Source: Bog-473 sp052148295 (GTDB lineage: Bacteria > Actinomycetota > Acidimicrobiia > Acidimicrobiales > RAAP-2). From it: a stretch of DNA of 26,460 nt. Location: NCBI GenBank assembly GCA_052148295.1, contig JBKQIP010000161.1, forward strand, positions 1 to 26,460, read 5' to 3'. The notes under the pieces are model-generated. The model was not told the DNA's origin. It ran no database searches and saw nothing but the letters and a program-made list of their open reading frames with translations. Shown piece after piece: positions 6,830 through 13,709 of this stretch; positions within the stretch are counted from its first letter, which is position 1, and every line of letters begins with the position of its first letter. A program made the translations under genes and the position numbers.

Positions 6830-8179
6830 CTATTGCGGGCCCGCATCGTGCTTCCGGGCCACCACCAGCTCCCGCTTCGTGCAGAGCTGGCGGAGGACCG
6901 AGCACAGCACGATCCGGGTCTCGGCGGGGTCGATCACCTGGTCGACGAAGCCCCGCTCGGCCGCCGGCCAGGGGTTCAGGAACGAGTCCTCGTAGGCCAG
7001 CTCCCGGTCGGCGCGCTCGGCGCGCTCGACCCCCCGGTGGAGGATCTGTACCGCCCCCGATGCGCCCATGACGGCGATCTCGGCGCCGGGCCAGGCCAGG
7101 CACAGGTCGTTCCCGATGCCCCGCGAGTCCATGACGATGTAGGCGCCCCCGAAGGCCTTGCGGAGGATGAGGCAGATACGGGGCACGGTCGCCTGGGCAT
7201 AGGCGAAGGCCAGCTCGGCGCCGTGGCGGATCATCCCCCGCCATTCGAGGTTCTTCCCGGGCAGGAAGCCCGGTGTGTCGACCAGGGTCACCAGGGGCAG
7301 GTTGAACGAGTCACAGAAGCGGACGAACCGAGCCGCCTTCTGCGAGGCGGAGATGTCGAGGGTCCCCGCCAGTATCCGCGGTTGGTTGGCCACCACGCCC
7401 ACCGGTCGCCCACCCAGGCGGCACATCCCCGTCACGATCTGGCCGGCCCAGCGCGGCCAAAGCTCCCGGAAGGCGCCGTCGTCGGCCACACAGCGGATGA
7501 CGTCCCGCACGTCGTAGGTGGCGGCGCTGCGGTCGGGTATCACCTCGTCGAGCTCGGGGGTGGGGCGCAGGGAGGGATCCGCCAGGGAGGACAGCGGAGG
7601 CACCTCGTCGGTGTGCGCCGGCAGGTACCCCAGCAGCTCGGCGACGGCACCCTCCACGTCGTCGGCTTCCACGGCGCACAACCCGCTCGCCGTGGCATGG
7701 GCGGCCACGCCGCCCAGCTTCTGCAGGTCGACCGCCACGCCGGTGAACTCCTCCACCATCTGCGGGCCCGAGACGAAGGCCACCGCTTCGGAGTTCATGA
7801 CGACCAGGTCGGCCATGCCCAGCATGAGCGCCGGGCCCGAGACCACCGGCCCGGTGGCGGCGGCGATGACCGGGACGATCCCGCTGCACGACGCGATGGC
7901 GGCGGCGGCGAGCCCCCAGCCGTGCAGCGCGGCCACGCCGTCTTGGACGTCGGCCCCGCTGGAGGCCACGATGAACACGAAGGGGAGGCGGAGGTGCCGG
8001 GCCTGCTCGGCCGCCTCGGCCAGCCGCACGCCGTCGGCGTGGGTGATGGCACCCCGGCGCAGCGAGGCCAGCGCGCGGGCGATGACGACGTCGCGGCCGC
8101 CCAGGCGACCCACCACCGAGGTGACGGCACCGACGGCCCCCTTGCCGACATCGGCCGAACCGGCAGCTGGTCTGCGCAC
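6830..8179 (-). CDS. Acyl-CoA carboxylase beta (carboxyltransferase) subunit-like protein, short form
   Basis: A 449-residue member of the biotin-dependent carboxyltransferase family (propionyl/acetyl-CoA carboxylase beta), which moves CO2 from carboxybiotin to an acyl-CoA. The N-terminal half has the crotonase-like fold with LRLPFVFIVASSGADVQDG and TGPVVSGPALMLGMADLVVM. The C-terminal half has LVDTPGFLPGKNLEWRGMIR and the acyl-CoA-pocket stretch LRKAFGGAYIVMDSRGIGND, then PGAEIAVMGASGAV. Typical subunits are about 510-530 residues; this one lacks roughly the first 60. The GTG start at 8179 has no ribosome site but a TAGATT box 8 nt upstream. No biotin-carboxylase alpha subunit is present. 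It lies 54 bp behind moaC on the same strand. The first-half oxyanion motif differs from the usual GPCAGGAVYSP, so the substrate, or even a decarboxylase role, is open. Confidence 0.82.
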   Translation of the reverse strand: MRRPAAGSADVGKGAVGAVTSVVGRLGGRDVVIARALASLRRGAITHADGVRLAEAAEQARHLRLPFVFIVASSGADVQDGVAALHGWGLAAAAIASCSGIVPVIAAATGPVVSGPALMLGMADLVVMNSEAVAFVSGPQMVEEFTGVAVDLQKLGGVAAHATASGLCAVEADDVEGAVAELLGYLPAHTDEVPPLSSLADPSLRPTPELDEVIPDRSAATYDVRDVIRCVADDGAFRELWPRWAGQIVTGMCRLGGRPVGVVANQPRILAGTLDISASQKAARFVRFCDSFNLPLVTLVDTPGFLPGKNLEWRGMIRHGAELAFAYAQATVPRICLILRKAFGGAYIVMDSRGIGNDLCLAWPGAEIAVMGASGAVQILHRGVERAERADRELAYEDSFLNPWPAAERGFVDQVIDPAETRIVLCSVLRQLCTKRELVVARKHDAGPQ

Positions 8180-8187
8180 CGGGAGAG

Positions 8188-8193
8188 AATCTA
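8188..8193 (-). promoter_or_regulatory. Probable leaderless -10 box of the carboxylase gene
   Basis: TAGATT lies 8 nt before the GTG at 8179, inside the 54-bp gap after moaC. It supports both the short start and transcription separate from moaC. Confidence 0.45.
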
Positions 8194-8233
8194 CCCACCG
8201 GCCGGGGCGAGCCGGGGAGGACGTGCCGGCGCG

Positions 8234-8722
8234 CTACGAGGCGGTCTCGGGACGGCGCCAGGGGCCCGAGCGTCCCCCGGACTTCTCCCACAGCGCCACC
8301 TGCTCGATGGTCATGGTGCGGTCCGACGACTTGCACATGTCGTAGACCGTCAGCGCCGCCGTGGTGCAGGCCGTCATGGCCTCCATCTCCACCCCGGTGC
8401 GGTCGACCGTCTCGACCTGGGCCTCCACCTCCACGTAGTCGTCGCCGATGAAGAAGTTCACCGCGATGGAGCCCACCAGGACCGGGTGGCACATGGGAAT
8501 GAGGTCGGCCGTGCGCTTGGCCGCCTGGATCCCGGCGATCCGGGCCGCGGCCAGCACGTCGCCCTTGGTGATGGCGTTGTTGGCCACCAGGGTGGTCGTC
8601 TCGGGCAGCATGGCGACCCGGCATCGGGCCAGGGCACGGCGGTGGGTGGGCTCGTGCGGGGTGACGTCGACCATCCGGGCGCCGCCGAGCGGATCGAGAT
8701 GGGCCAGGCTGCGTTCGGACAC
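8234..8722 (-). CDS. moaC: Cyclic pyranopterin monophosphate synthase MoaC
   Basis: A 162-residue protein matching MoaC, which converts the MoaA product (3',8-cyclo-dihydro-GTP) to cyclic pyranopterin monophosphate in molybdenum cofactor synthesis. Conserved blocks are present in order: MVDVTPHEPTHRRALARCRV, the ITKGDVLAAARIAGIQAAKR helix, TADLIPMCHPV, DRTGVEMEAMTA and KSSDRTMTIEQVALWEKSGG. The length is normal for the family. The GTG at 8722 is chosen over longer in-frame options because upstream residues do not resemble MoaC and a TAGACT box sits 8 nt before it. No other cofactor gene is in the window. It is divergent from fmdB across a 127-bp region. Confidence 0.93.
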   Translation of the reverse strand: MSERSLAHLDPLGGARMVDVTPHEPTHRRALARCRVAMLPETTTLVANNAITKGDVLAAARIAGIQAAKRTADLIPMCHPVLVGSIAVNFFIGDDYVEVEAQVETVDRTGVEMEAMTACTTAALTVYDMCKSSDRTMTIEQVALWEKSGGRSGPWRRPETAS

Positions 8723-8730
8723 GAGACCGC

Positions 8731-8736
8731 AGTCTA
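8731..8736 (-). promoter_or_regulatory. Probable leaderless -10 box of moaC
   Basis: TAGACT ends 8 nt upstream of the moaC GTG, and there is no Shine-Dalgarno sequence in between. Confidence 0.45.
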
Positions 8737-8795
8737 CGACCTGGCCGGAGGTGGCACAGGACGTTTGCCTCTGCCGAGGCGCGATTCCCGTCGGG

Positions 8796-8827
8796 TAGTA
8801 TTGGCAGTCGAACGTTGAGAGTGCCAA
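8796..8827 (+). promoter_or_regulatory. CIRCE-like (HrcA-type) operator and -10 box in front of fmdB
   Basis: TTGGCAGTC (8801-8809), nine bases, then GAGTGCCAA (8819-8827). This has the exact 9-9-9 geometry of the CIRCE element (TTAGCACTC-N9-GAGTGCTAA) bound by the heat-shock repressor HrcA. The arms are complementary at 8 of 9 positions. A TAGTAT -10-like box (8796-8801) abuts the left arm, so transcription would begin inside the operator, as at known groE promoters. The ribosome site AAAAGGAG follows at 8837-8844. Confidence 0.7.
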
Positions 8828-8849
8828 GACACCGACAAAAGGAGTCCCA

Positions 8850-9209
8850 TTGCCGACCTATGAGTACGCCTGCACGGCGTGTGGGCACCGGCTCGATGCC
8901 GTCCAGTCCTTCACCGACGACCCGCTGACGGTCTGCCCGGAATGCGGCGGGATCCTGCGCAAGGTCTACGGCGCCGTGGGCATCGCCTTCAAGGGGAGCG
9001 GCTTCTACAAGACCGATTCCCGGGCCGGATCGGCCCGCTCCAACGGGGATGCCAAGAAGGCCGGGGACGGCGCGTCCACGTCGGGCGACACCTCGTCCGA
9101 TTCGACCCCGGCCAAGGAGAGCCCCAAGCCCGGCGCCGACGGCGGGAGCGCCTCCAAGGAGGCCGCCAAGCCCGCCAAGGCCACCCCGGCCGCCTCCACC
9201 GCCGGTTGA
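8850..9209 (+). CDS. FmdB-family zinc-ribbon protein with a low-complexity tail
   Basis: A 119-residue protein. Its N-terminal MPTYEYACTACGHRLDAV begins the FmdB zinc ribbon, with Cys8-x2-Cys11 and Cys29-x2-Cys32 as the metal ligands, followed by GVGIAFKGSGFYKTDSR, a usual feature of the family. From about residue 55 the chain becomes a Lys/Ala/Ser/Pro/Gly-rich, probably disordered tail. FmdB proteins are named after a putative amidase-operon regulator, but their biochemical role is not established. The start is a TTG at 8850, fixed by AAAAGGAG 5 nt upstream and by the family-invariant MPxYEY opening. Its leader carries the CIRCE-like site, which suggests heat-shock-type control. It converges on tldE with a GC-rich hairpin between. 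Confidence 0.88.
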   Translation: MPTYEYACTACGHRLDAVQSFTDDPLTVCPECGGILRKVYGAVGIAFKGSGFYKTDSRAGSARSNGDAKKAGDGASTSGDTSSDSTPAKESPKPGADGGSASKEAAKPAKATPAASTAG

Positions 9210-9247
9210 GCCCGGGCGCCGCTCCGGCGGTGCCGACGCCGATCGGG

Positions 9248-9263
9248 GGCCCCGGCCGGGGCC
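9248..9263. terminator. Probable bidirectional terminator hairpin
   Basis: GGCCCCGGCCGGGGCC is a perfect 16-bp palindrome in the 58-bp space between the converging fmdB and tldE genes. No T-tract is seen on either side. Confidence 0.5.
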
Positions 9264-9267
9264 GCGC

Positions 9268-10629
9268 TCACTCCCCGCCGAGCTGCATGTCGGCGATGGC
9301 CAGGGTCTCGCCGGCGGCGACCCCCGGCAGCCAGCGCAGGTCGCTCCCGATCTCGATCACCGATTGGAGCATGCGCTGCAGGGTGGAGGCCACGGTGACC
9401 TCCCGCACCGGCTCGGCCAGGGCGCCGTCGCGGATCATGAGGCCCTCGGCACCCACCGAGAAGTCCCCGCTCACCGGATTCACGCCCGAGTGGATCCCGG
9501 TCACCGACTGCACATACAGGCCCGCACCGACGGACGCCAGGATCTCGCCGGCGTCCTTGCTCCCCGGCTGGAGCACCAGCGCCCGGCAGCCGGCGGTCGG
9601 CGTCCCGGCGAACCCGCCGCGCACGGCCGAGCCGGTGGAGCGGGTCTGGGCCCGGCGGGCCGACACCGTGTCGTAGACGAACATGCGCAGGGTGCCCTCG
9701 GTGATCAGGACGTTGCGCCGGCAGGCCAGACCCTCGCCGTCGTAGGTGGACGCGGTGAAGGCGCGGCCGTCGGTGGGATCGTCGACCAGCGTCACCGCCG
9801 GGTCGGCCACCGATTCGCCCACCCGTCCGGCGAAGAACGAACGCCCCTTGACCACGGCCTCGCCCGAGAGGGCCGACGCCAGGACCGAGAGCAGGGTGGA
9901 GACGACGCGGGGATCGAAGACCACGGTGCACCGGCCCGATCGGGCCTTCCGGGCCCCGAGGAGCCGGGTGGCGCGCCGGACGGCGTCGGTCGTGGCCTCG
10001 GCGGGATCGAGGTCGGCCGGGGACCGGCCCACGCTGAACCCGGTGCCGGTCTGGGTGTCGGCCCCCTCCCCGGCGATGGCGTCCACCGAGACGAAGGCGT
10101 TGGTGCGGCGGGCGCACGATCGGAGGCCGGCCGTGGAGGCCAGGGCCATCTCCACCCGGCCGTCGGAGTAGTCCGCCGACGAGACCTGGCGCACCCGCGG
10201 ATCGGCCGACCGGGTGGCCCGCTCGAGGTCGAGCGCCAGGGCGACCTTGTCCTCCATGGGCGTGGTGGCCACCCGGTCGTCCCACAGGTCCAGGGCCGCC
10301 GCCGCCGCGCCGTCGGGCTGGGCCAGGGCCACGTCGGGGTCCGGCGTGGCGTAGCGGGCATTGTCCCGGGCATCGCTCAGGGCGGCGTCGATCACCTCGG
10401 GGTCGAGGGAGCCGGCCCAGGCGAACCCCAAGCGGCTCCCCTGCTCCTCGGCGCCTTCGAGGACGACGCGGATCCCCACCCCCGAGGAGTCGGCGGAGGT
10501 GAGCGACTCGACCGACCCTTCGTAGGCCCGCACCTCGGTGTCGGTGCCCCGGACGACGTAGGCCTCAACTCCCTCGCCGGGCCGGGCCCGGTCGACCACC
10601 GACGTGGCCAGGTCCAGCAGATCGGCCAC
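9268..10629 (-). CDS. tldE: TldE/PmbA-like subunit of a TldD-TldE metalloprotease
   Basis: A 453-residue PmbA/TldE homologue. In the heterodimeric TldD-TldE protease this subunit shapes the chamber but lacks the metal site, consistent with the absence of an HExxxH motif here. Recognisable stretches are EAYVVRGTDTEVRAYEGSVE near the N-terminus, SGVGIRVV, the central TGTGFSVGRSPADLDP, and the C-terminal GIHSGVNPVSGDFSVGAEG, which is typical of PmbA. The GTG start at 10629 shares one base with the tldD stop, so the two are translationally coupled. Known substrates of the complex include the microcin B17 precursor, CcdA and unfolded peptides. No peptide-precursor gene is visible beside it. Confidence 0.9.
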   Translation of the reverse strand: MADLLDLATSVVDRARPGEGVEAYVVRGTDTEVRAYEGSVESLTSADSSGVGIRVVLEGAEEQGSRLGFAWAGSLDPEVIDAALSDARDNARYATPDPDVALAQPDGAAAAALDLWDDRVATTPMEDKVALALDLERATRSADPRVRQVSSADYSDGRVEMALASTAGLRSCARRTNAFVSVDAIAGEGADTQTGTGFSVGRSPADLDPAEATTDAVRRATRLLGARKARSGRCTVVFDPRVVSTLLSVLASALSGEAVVKGRSFFAGRVGESVADPAVTLVDDPTDGRAFTASTYDGEGLACRRNVLITEGTLRMFVYDTVSARRAQTRSTGSAVRGGFAGTPTAGCRALVLQPGSKDAGEILASVGAGLYVQSVTGIHSGVNPVSGDFSVGAEGLMIRDGALAEPVREVTVASTLQRMLQSVIEIGSDLRWLPGVAAGETLAIADMQLGGE

Positions 10630-12026
10630 TACGCCGTCCCGCCCAGCGTCACCCCGGTGATGCGCAAGGTGGCCTGGCCACAGCCGACCGGGACGCTCTG
10701 CCCGTCCTTGCCGCAGGTGCCGGGCGTCATGTCGAAGTCGTCGGCCACGGCGTCGATGCGCCGGAGCACCTCGGGGCCGTTCCCGATCAGGTTGGCGTCG
10801 CGCAGGGGCTCGGTCACCTCCCCGTGCTCGATGAGGTAGGCCTCGGTGGTGCCGAACACGAAGTCCCCGGTGGCGGTGTTGACCTGCCCACCGCCCAACT
10901 TCTTGACGTAGACGCCCGATGGGGTCTGGGCCAGGATCTCCCCGGCGTCGTCGGCGCCGGCCAGAAGGAACGTGTTGGTCATCCGGACCATCGGCAGATG
11001 CTGGTAGCTCTGGCGGCGGCCGTTGCCCGACGACGCCCGTCCCCCCTGGCGCGCCCTGAGCCAGTCCCACAGGTAGTCGGTCAGGACGCCGTTCTCGATC
11101 AGGACGTTGCGCGCCGGGGCGCAGCCCTCGTCGTCGACGGCGAAGTTGCCCCACTCGCCGGCCACGGTGCCGTCGTCGACCAGCGTCACCAGCGGGCTGG
11201 CCACCAGCTCCCCCACGTGCCCGGTGTAGACCGAGGCGTCCTTGAGGATGTGGTCGGCCTCGAGCCCGTGCCCGCAGGCCTCGTGGAAGAGGATGCCACC
11301 GCTCCCACCGGCCAGGACGACGGGCACCTCCCCCGAGGGGGCGGGGCGGGCCGAGAGCTTGGCCAGCGCCCGGCCGGCCGCCACCGCGGCGATGTCCTCC
11401 ACGTTGTGGCGGGCGAAGATCTCGTGGCCCTCGGTGCGGGCCAGCGATTCGTACCCGGTCTGCATCCCGGTGTCCCCGCTGGCCACGCAGACCACGCTGA
11501 ACCGGGTGCGGATCTGGTCGTCCTCGGTCAGGAGCCCCTCGGAGTTGGCGATCAGGATGCGGCGCCGGCTGTCGCCGTAGCCCACCTGCACCTGGACGAT
11601 GGCGTCGCCGGCCCCCCGGGCGGCCTCGTCGGCCCGGGTCAGGAGCTCCAGCTTGGCCGCCTTCTCCACCGAGCCCGGCAGGACGCGGGCCCGCGCCGGG
11701 TGGGTCCGGGGCGTCCCGAGCGCCACGGTGCGCACCCCGGCGCCGCCCTCCCGCGCCACGGCCGCGGCGGCGGCCGCGGCGGCCAGGAGACCGGCCTCGC
11801 TCAGGTCGGCCGTGTGGGCGAAACCGGTGGTCTCCCCCTCGACCACCCGGATCCCCGCGCCCCGGGACCGGCCCGAGGAGAGCTCCTCGATCCGGCGATC
11901 GTCGAGCGTGGCGCCCGACGTGATGCTGTCCTCGGCGAAGACCTCGGCCATCTCCCCGCCCCGCACCAGCGCCGCGGCCAGCACGCGTTCGACCACGTCG
12001 GCGTCGATCAGGGGGGTGTCGGTCAC
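10629..12026 (-). CDS. tldD: TldD metalloprotease subunit
   Basis: A 465-residue TldD homologue, the zinc-bearing half of the TldD-TldE protease that degrades extended peptides in the cytoplasm. The HExxxH motif is HEACGHGLEAD with His248, in the context GGILFHEACGHGLEAD. Flanking conserved parts are SRGAGIRVVEGETTGFAHT, the DGTVAGEWGNFAVDDEG loop and the C-terminal TPGTCGKDGQSVPVGCGQ, which carries the Cys-rich ending typical of TldD. The GTG start at 12026 has no ribosome site but has TACGAT 7 nt upstream. It is divergent from the thioesterase gene, with 19 bp between starts, and overlaps tldE by one base. Confidence 0.92.
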   Translation of the reverse strand: MTDTPLIDADVVERVLAAALVRGGEMAEVFAEDSITSGATLDDRRIEELSSGRSRGAGIRVVEGETTGFAHTADLSEAGLLAAAAAAAAVAREGGAGVRTVALGTPRTHPARARVLPGSVEKAAKLELLTRADEAARGAGDAIVQVQVGYGDSRRRILIANSEGLLTEDDQIRTRFSVVCVASGDTGMQTGYESLARTEGHEIFARHNVEDIAAVAAGRALAKLSARPAPSGEVPVVLAGGSGGILFHEACGHGLEADHILKDASVYTGHVGELVASPLVTLVDDGTVAGEWGNFAVDDEGCAPARNVLIENGVLTDYLWDWLRARQGGRASSGNGRRQSYQHLPMVRMTNTFLLAGADDAGEILAQTPSGVYVKKLGGGQVNTATGDFVFGTTEAYLIEHGEVTEPLRDANLIGNGPEVLRRIDAVADDFDMTPGTCGKDGQSVPVGCGQATLRITGVTLGGTA

Positions 12027-12032
12027 GGGCGG

Positions 12033-12039
12033 TATCGTA
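12033..12039. promoter_or_regulatory. Shared bidirectional leaderless -10 box
   Basis: TATCGTA reads as TATCGT on the plus strand (12033-12038), 7 nt before the GTG at 12046. It also reads as TACGAT on the minus strand (12034-12039), 7 nt before the GTG at 12026. Both are TANNNT boxes at leaderless spacing and share five base pairs. No clear -35 is visible for either direction. Confidence 0.5.
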
Positions 12040-12045
12040 ATCGCC

Positions 12046-12489
12046 GTGCCCGATACCTCCTCCGAACTGGCGCCGCCTGTCGGGCATCCCCCCCACACCG
12101 GCTTGTCGGCCCAGGTGGAGCTCACCGTGGGACCCGACGACACGGCCGAGCACTTCCGTTCCGGTGACGTCCCGGTCCTGGCCACGCCGCGGCTGGTGGC
12201 CCTGTGCGAGGAGGCGACCTGCCGGGCCACCGACGGGCACCTGACCTCGGCCCAGACCAGCGTGGCCACCCGTGTCCAGTTCGATCACCTGGCGCCGGTG
12301 GCGATCGGCATGGTGATCCTGGCCGAGGCCACGCTGATCAAGGTGGAGGGGCGGCGGCTCACCTTCAAGGTCTCGGCGGCCCGCCTCGAGCGCGACGGCG
12401 GCGGCCTGGTCGGCGCCGGCCGCGTCACGCGTGCGGTGGTCGACGAGGGCGCCTTCTTGGCCAAGGCCGGCGCCACCGGCGCACCCTGA
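12046..12489 (+). CDS. Hotdog-fold thioesterase, FlK-like
   Basis: A 147-residue single hotdog-domain protein resembling the fluoroacetyl-CoA thioesterase (FlK) group, which cleaves acyl-CoA thioesters. Family-like features are VELTVGPDDTAEHFRSGDVP, then VLATPRLVALCEEATCRA carrying the likely acidic catalytic residue, TSVATRVQFDHLAPVAIGM with the conserved His before Leu-Ala-Pro, and the long beta-strand RLTFKVSAARLERDG. Fluoroacetyl-CoA itself is unlikely to be the substrate; many actinobacterial relatives have no known one. The GTG start is supported by the TATCGT box 7 nt upstream. The stop overlaps the beginning of an open frame that leads into the MFS gene. Confidence 0.82.
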   Translation: MPDTSSELAPPVGHPPHTGLSAQVELTVGPDDTAEHFRSGDVPVLATPRLVALCEEATCRATDGHLTSAQTSVATRVQFDHLAPVAIGMVILAEATLIKVEGRRLTFKVSAARLERDGGGLVGAGRVTRAVVDEGAFLAKAGATGAP

Positions 12490-12551
12490 GCGGCCGGAGC
12501 GGCACGCCCCCGGCCGCCAGCGGGCGGGCCTCGCTGGTCGGGGCCGGACCG

Positions 12552-13694
12552 GTGGTGGCGGCCTTCGCCACGTTCGGGCTCTTCTGGGGCAGTTGGGCCG
12601 TCATGGTGTACAACATCCAGCGCACCTTTGCGTTGAACGACGCCCAGCTCGGCCTGCTCCTGGCCGTGGCCATCGGGGTGTCCGGCATCTCCAGCGCGGT
12701 CATGGCCCACCTGGCCGGCCGGCTCGGGGCCCGCCGCCTCTTGTGGATGGCCCTCTTCGCCTGGGCCGTCCTGCTCGTCCTCCTCAGCGCCGTCCAGCAA
12801 CGCTGGGCCTTCGCTCTGGCCCTGATCCTGGTCGAGATCGCCGGCGGGAGCATCGACACCGCCATGAACGCCGAGGCGTCGCACCGCCTGATCGGCCAGC
12901 CGGCCGCGCTGGTCCGTTTCCATGCCCTGTTCAACACCGGCGCGCTGGTGGGAGCGGCGGTGGCCGGCCTGGTGCTGCACGCCGGGGTGTCCTGGCGCTG
13001 GATCTGGCCGGGCGTCGCCGTCGTCGCCCTGGTGGTGGGGGTCTGGGCCCTGGTGGCTCCCGACAACGCCCGGGACGGGACCGGCGCGGAGCAGCTGGCC
13101 CAACCCCGCGGCAACCCGCTGCGGCGCCTGCGCCGGGACGGGCTGCTGGTGCTGCTGTTCGTGTTCGCCCTGGCCGAGATCACCGAGGGCGGCGTCGACA
13201 CCTGGGGTGTCCTGTTCCTGCGCAACCACCTGGCCACCGGTGTGCTGCTCGGCGCCGGCGCCTACGTGGTGGGGCAGTCGGTGGCCGCCACCACCCGCGG
13301 CGCCGGGGGGACGCTGTTCGGTCGGCTGTCGGCCCGTCGCGCCCTCATCGTCGGCGGGTGCGTGGCCGGAGGGGGCATCCTGCTCGAATCGGTCTCCCCG
13401 CTGTCGGGGCTGGCCGCCCTCGGGCTGGCCCTGGGCGCCGGGGGGGCCTCGCTGTTCTGGCCCTTGGTCATGAGCACCGTGAGCAGTCAGGCCAGCCGGG
13501 TGGTGAGCGCCGTGGGGACGTTCACCGCGGCGGGCTACATCGGATGGGTGGCCGGCGCGCCGGTGGTGGGCTGGGTGTCGCAGACCTACGGGCCGGCACG
13601 GGGGCTGCAAGTGCTGGCCGGGGCCGCGTTGGCGGTCGCGCTGGTCTCGTTCGTGCGGCCCGAGCGCAGCCCGACCGGTGGTGCCACGGAGTAA
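12552..13694 (+). CDS. Major facilitator superfamily transporter (YbjJ/fucose-permease-like)
   Basis: About 380 residues with 12 hydrophobic spans, an inner-membrane secondary transporter. The first span is AAFATFGLFWGSWAVMVYN, followed by NDAQLGLLLAVAIGVSG and the loop LAGRLGARRLLW, the place of the MFS motif between helices 2 and 3. SIDTAMNAEA (near residue 100) resembles the VDVAMNAQG signature of the YbjJ group. The substrate is unknown. The start is uncertain: no ATG is available, and GTG at 12552 or 12555 would begin almost in the first helix. A CTG at 12486, overlapping the thioesterase stop, would add 22 residues (LSGRSGTPPAAS...) and give translational coupling. dxs follows 15 nt after the stop. 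Confidence 0.78.
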   Translation: MVAAFATFGLFWGSWAVMVYNIQRTFALNDAQLGLLLAVAIGVSGISSAVMAHLAGRLGARRLLWMALFAWAVLLVLLSAVQQRWAFALALILVEIAGGSIDTAMNAEASHRLIGQPAALVRFHALFNTGALVGAAVAGLVLHAGVSWRWIWPGVAVVALVVGVWALVAPDNARDGTGAEQLAQPRGNPLRRLRRDGLLVLLFVFALAEITEGGVDTWGVLFLRNHLATGVLLGAGAYVVGQSVAATTRGAGGTLFGRLSARRALIVGGCVAGGGILLESVSPLSGLAALGLALGAGGASLFWPLVMSTVSSQASRVVSAVGTFTAAGYIGWVAGAPVVGWVSQTYGPARGLQVLAGAALAVALVSFVRPERSPTGGATE

Positions 13695-13709
13695 CGTGAC
13701 AGCACCACC

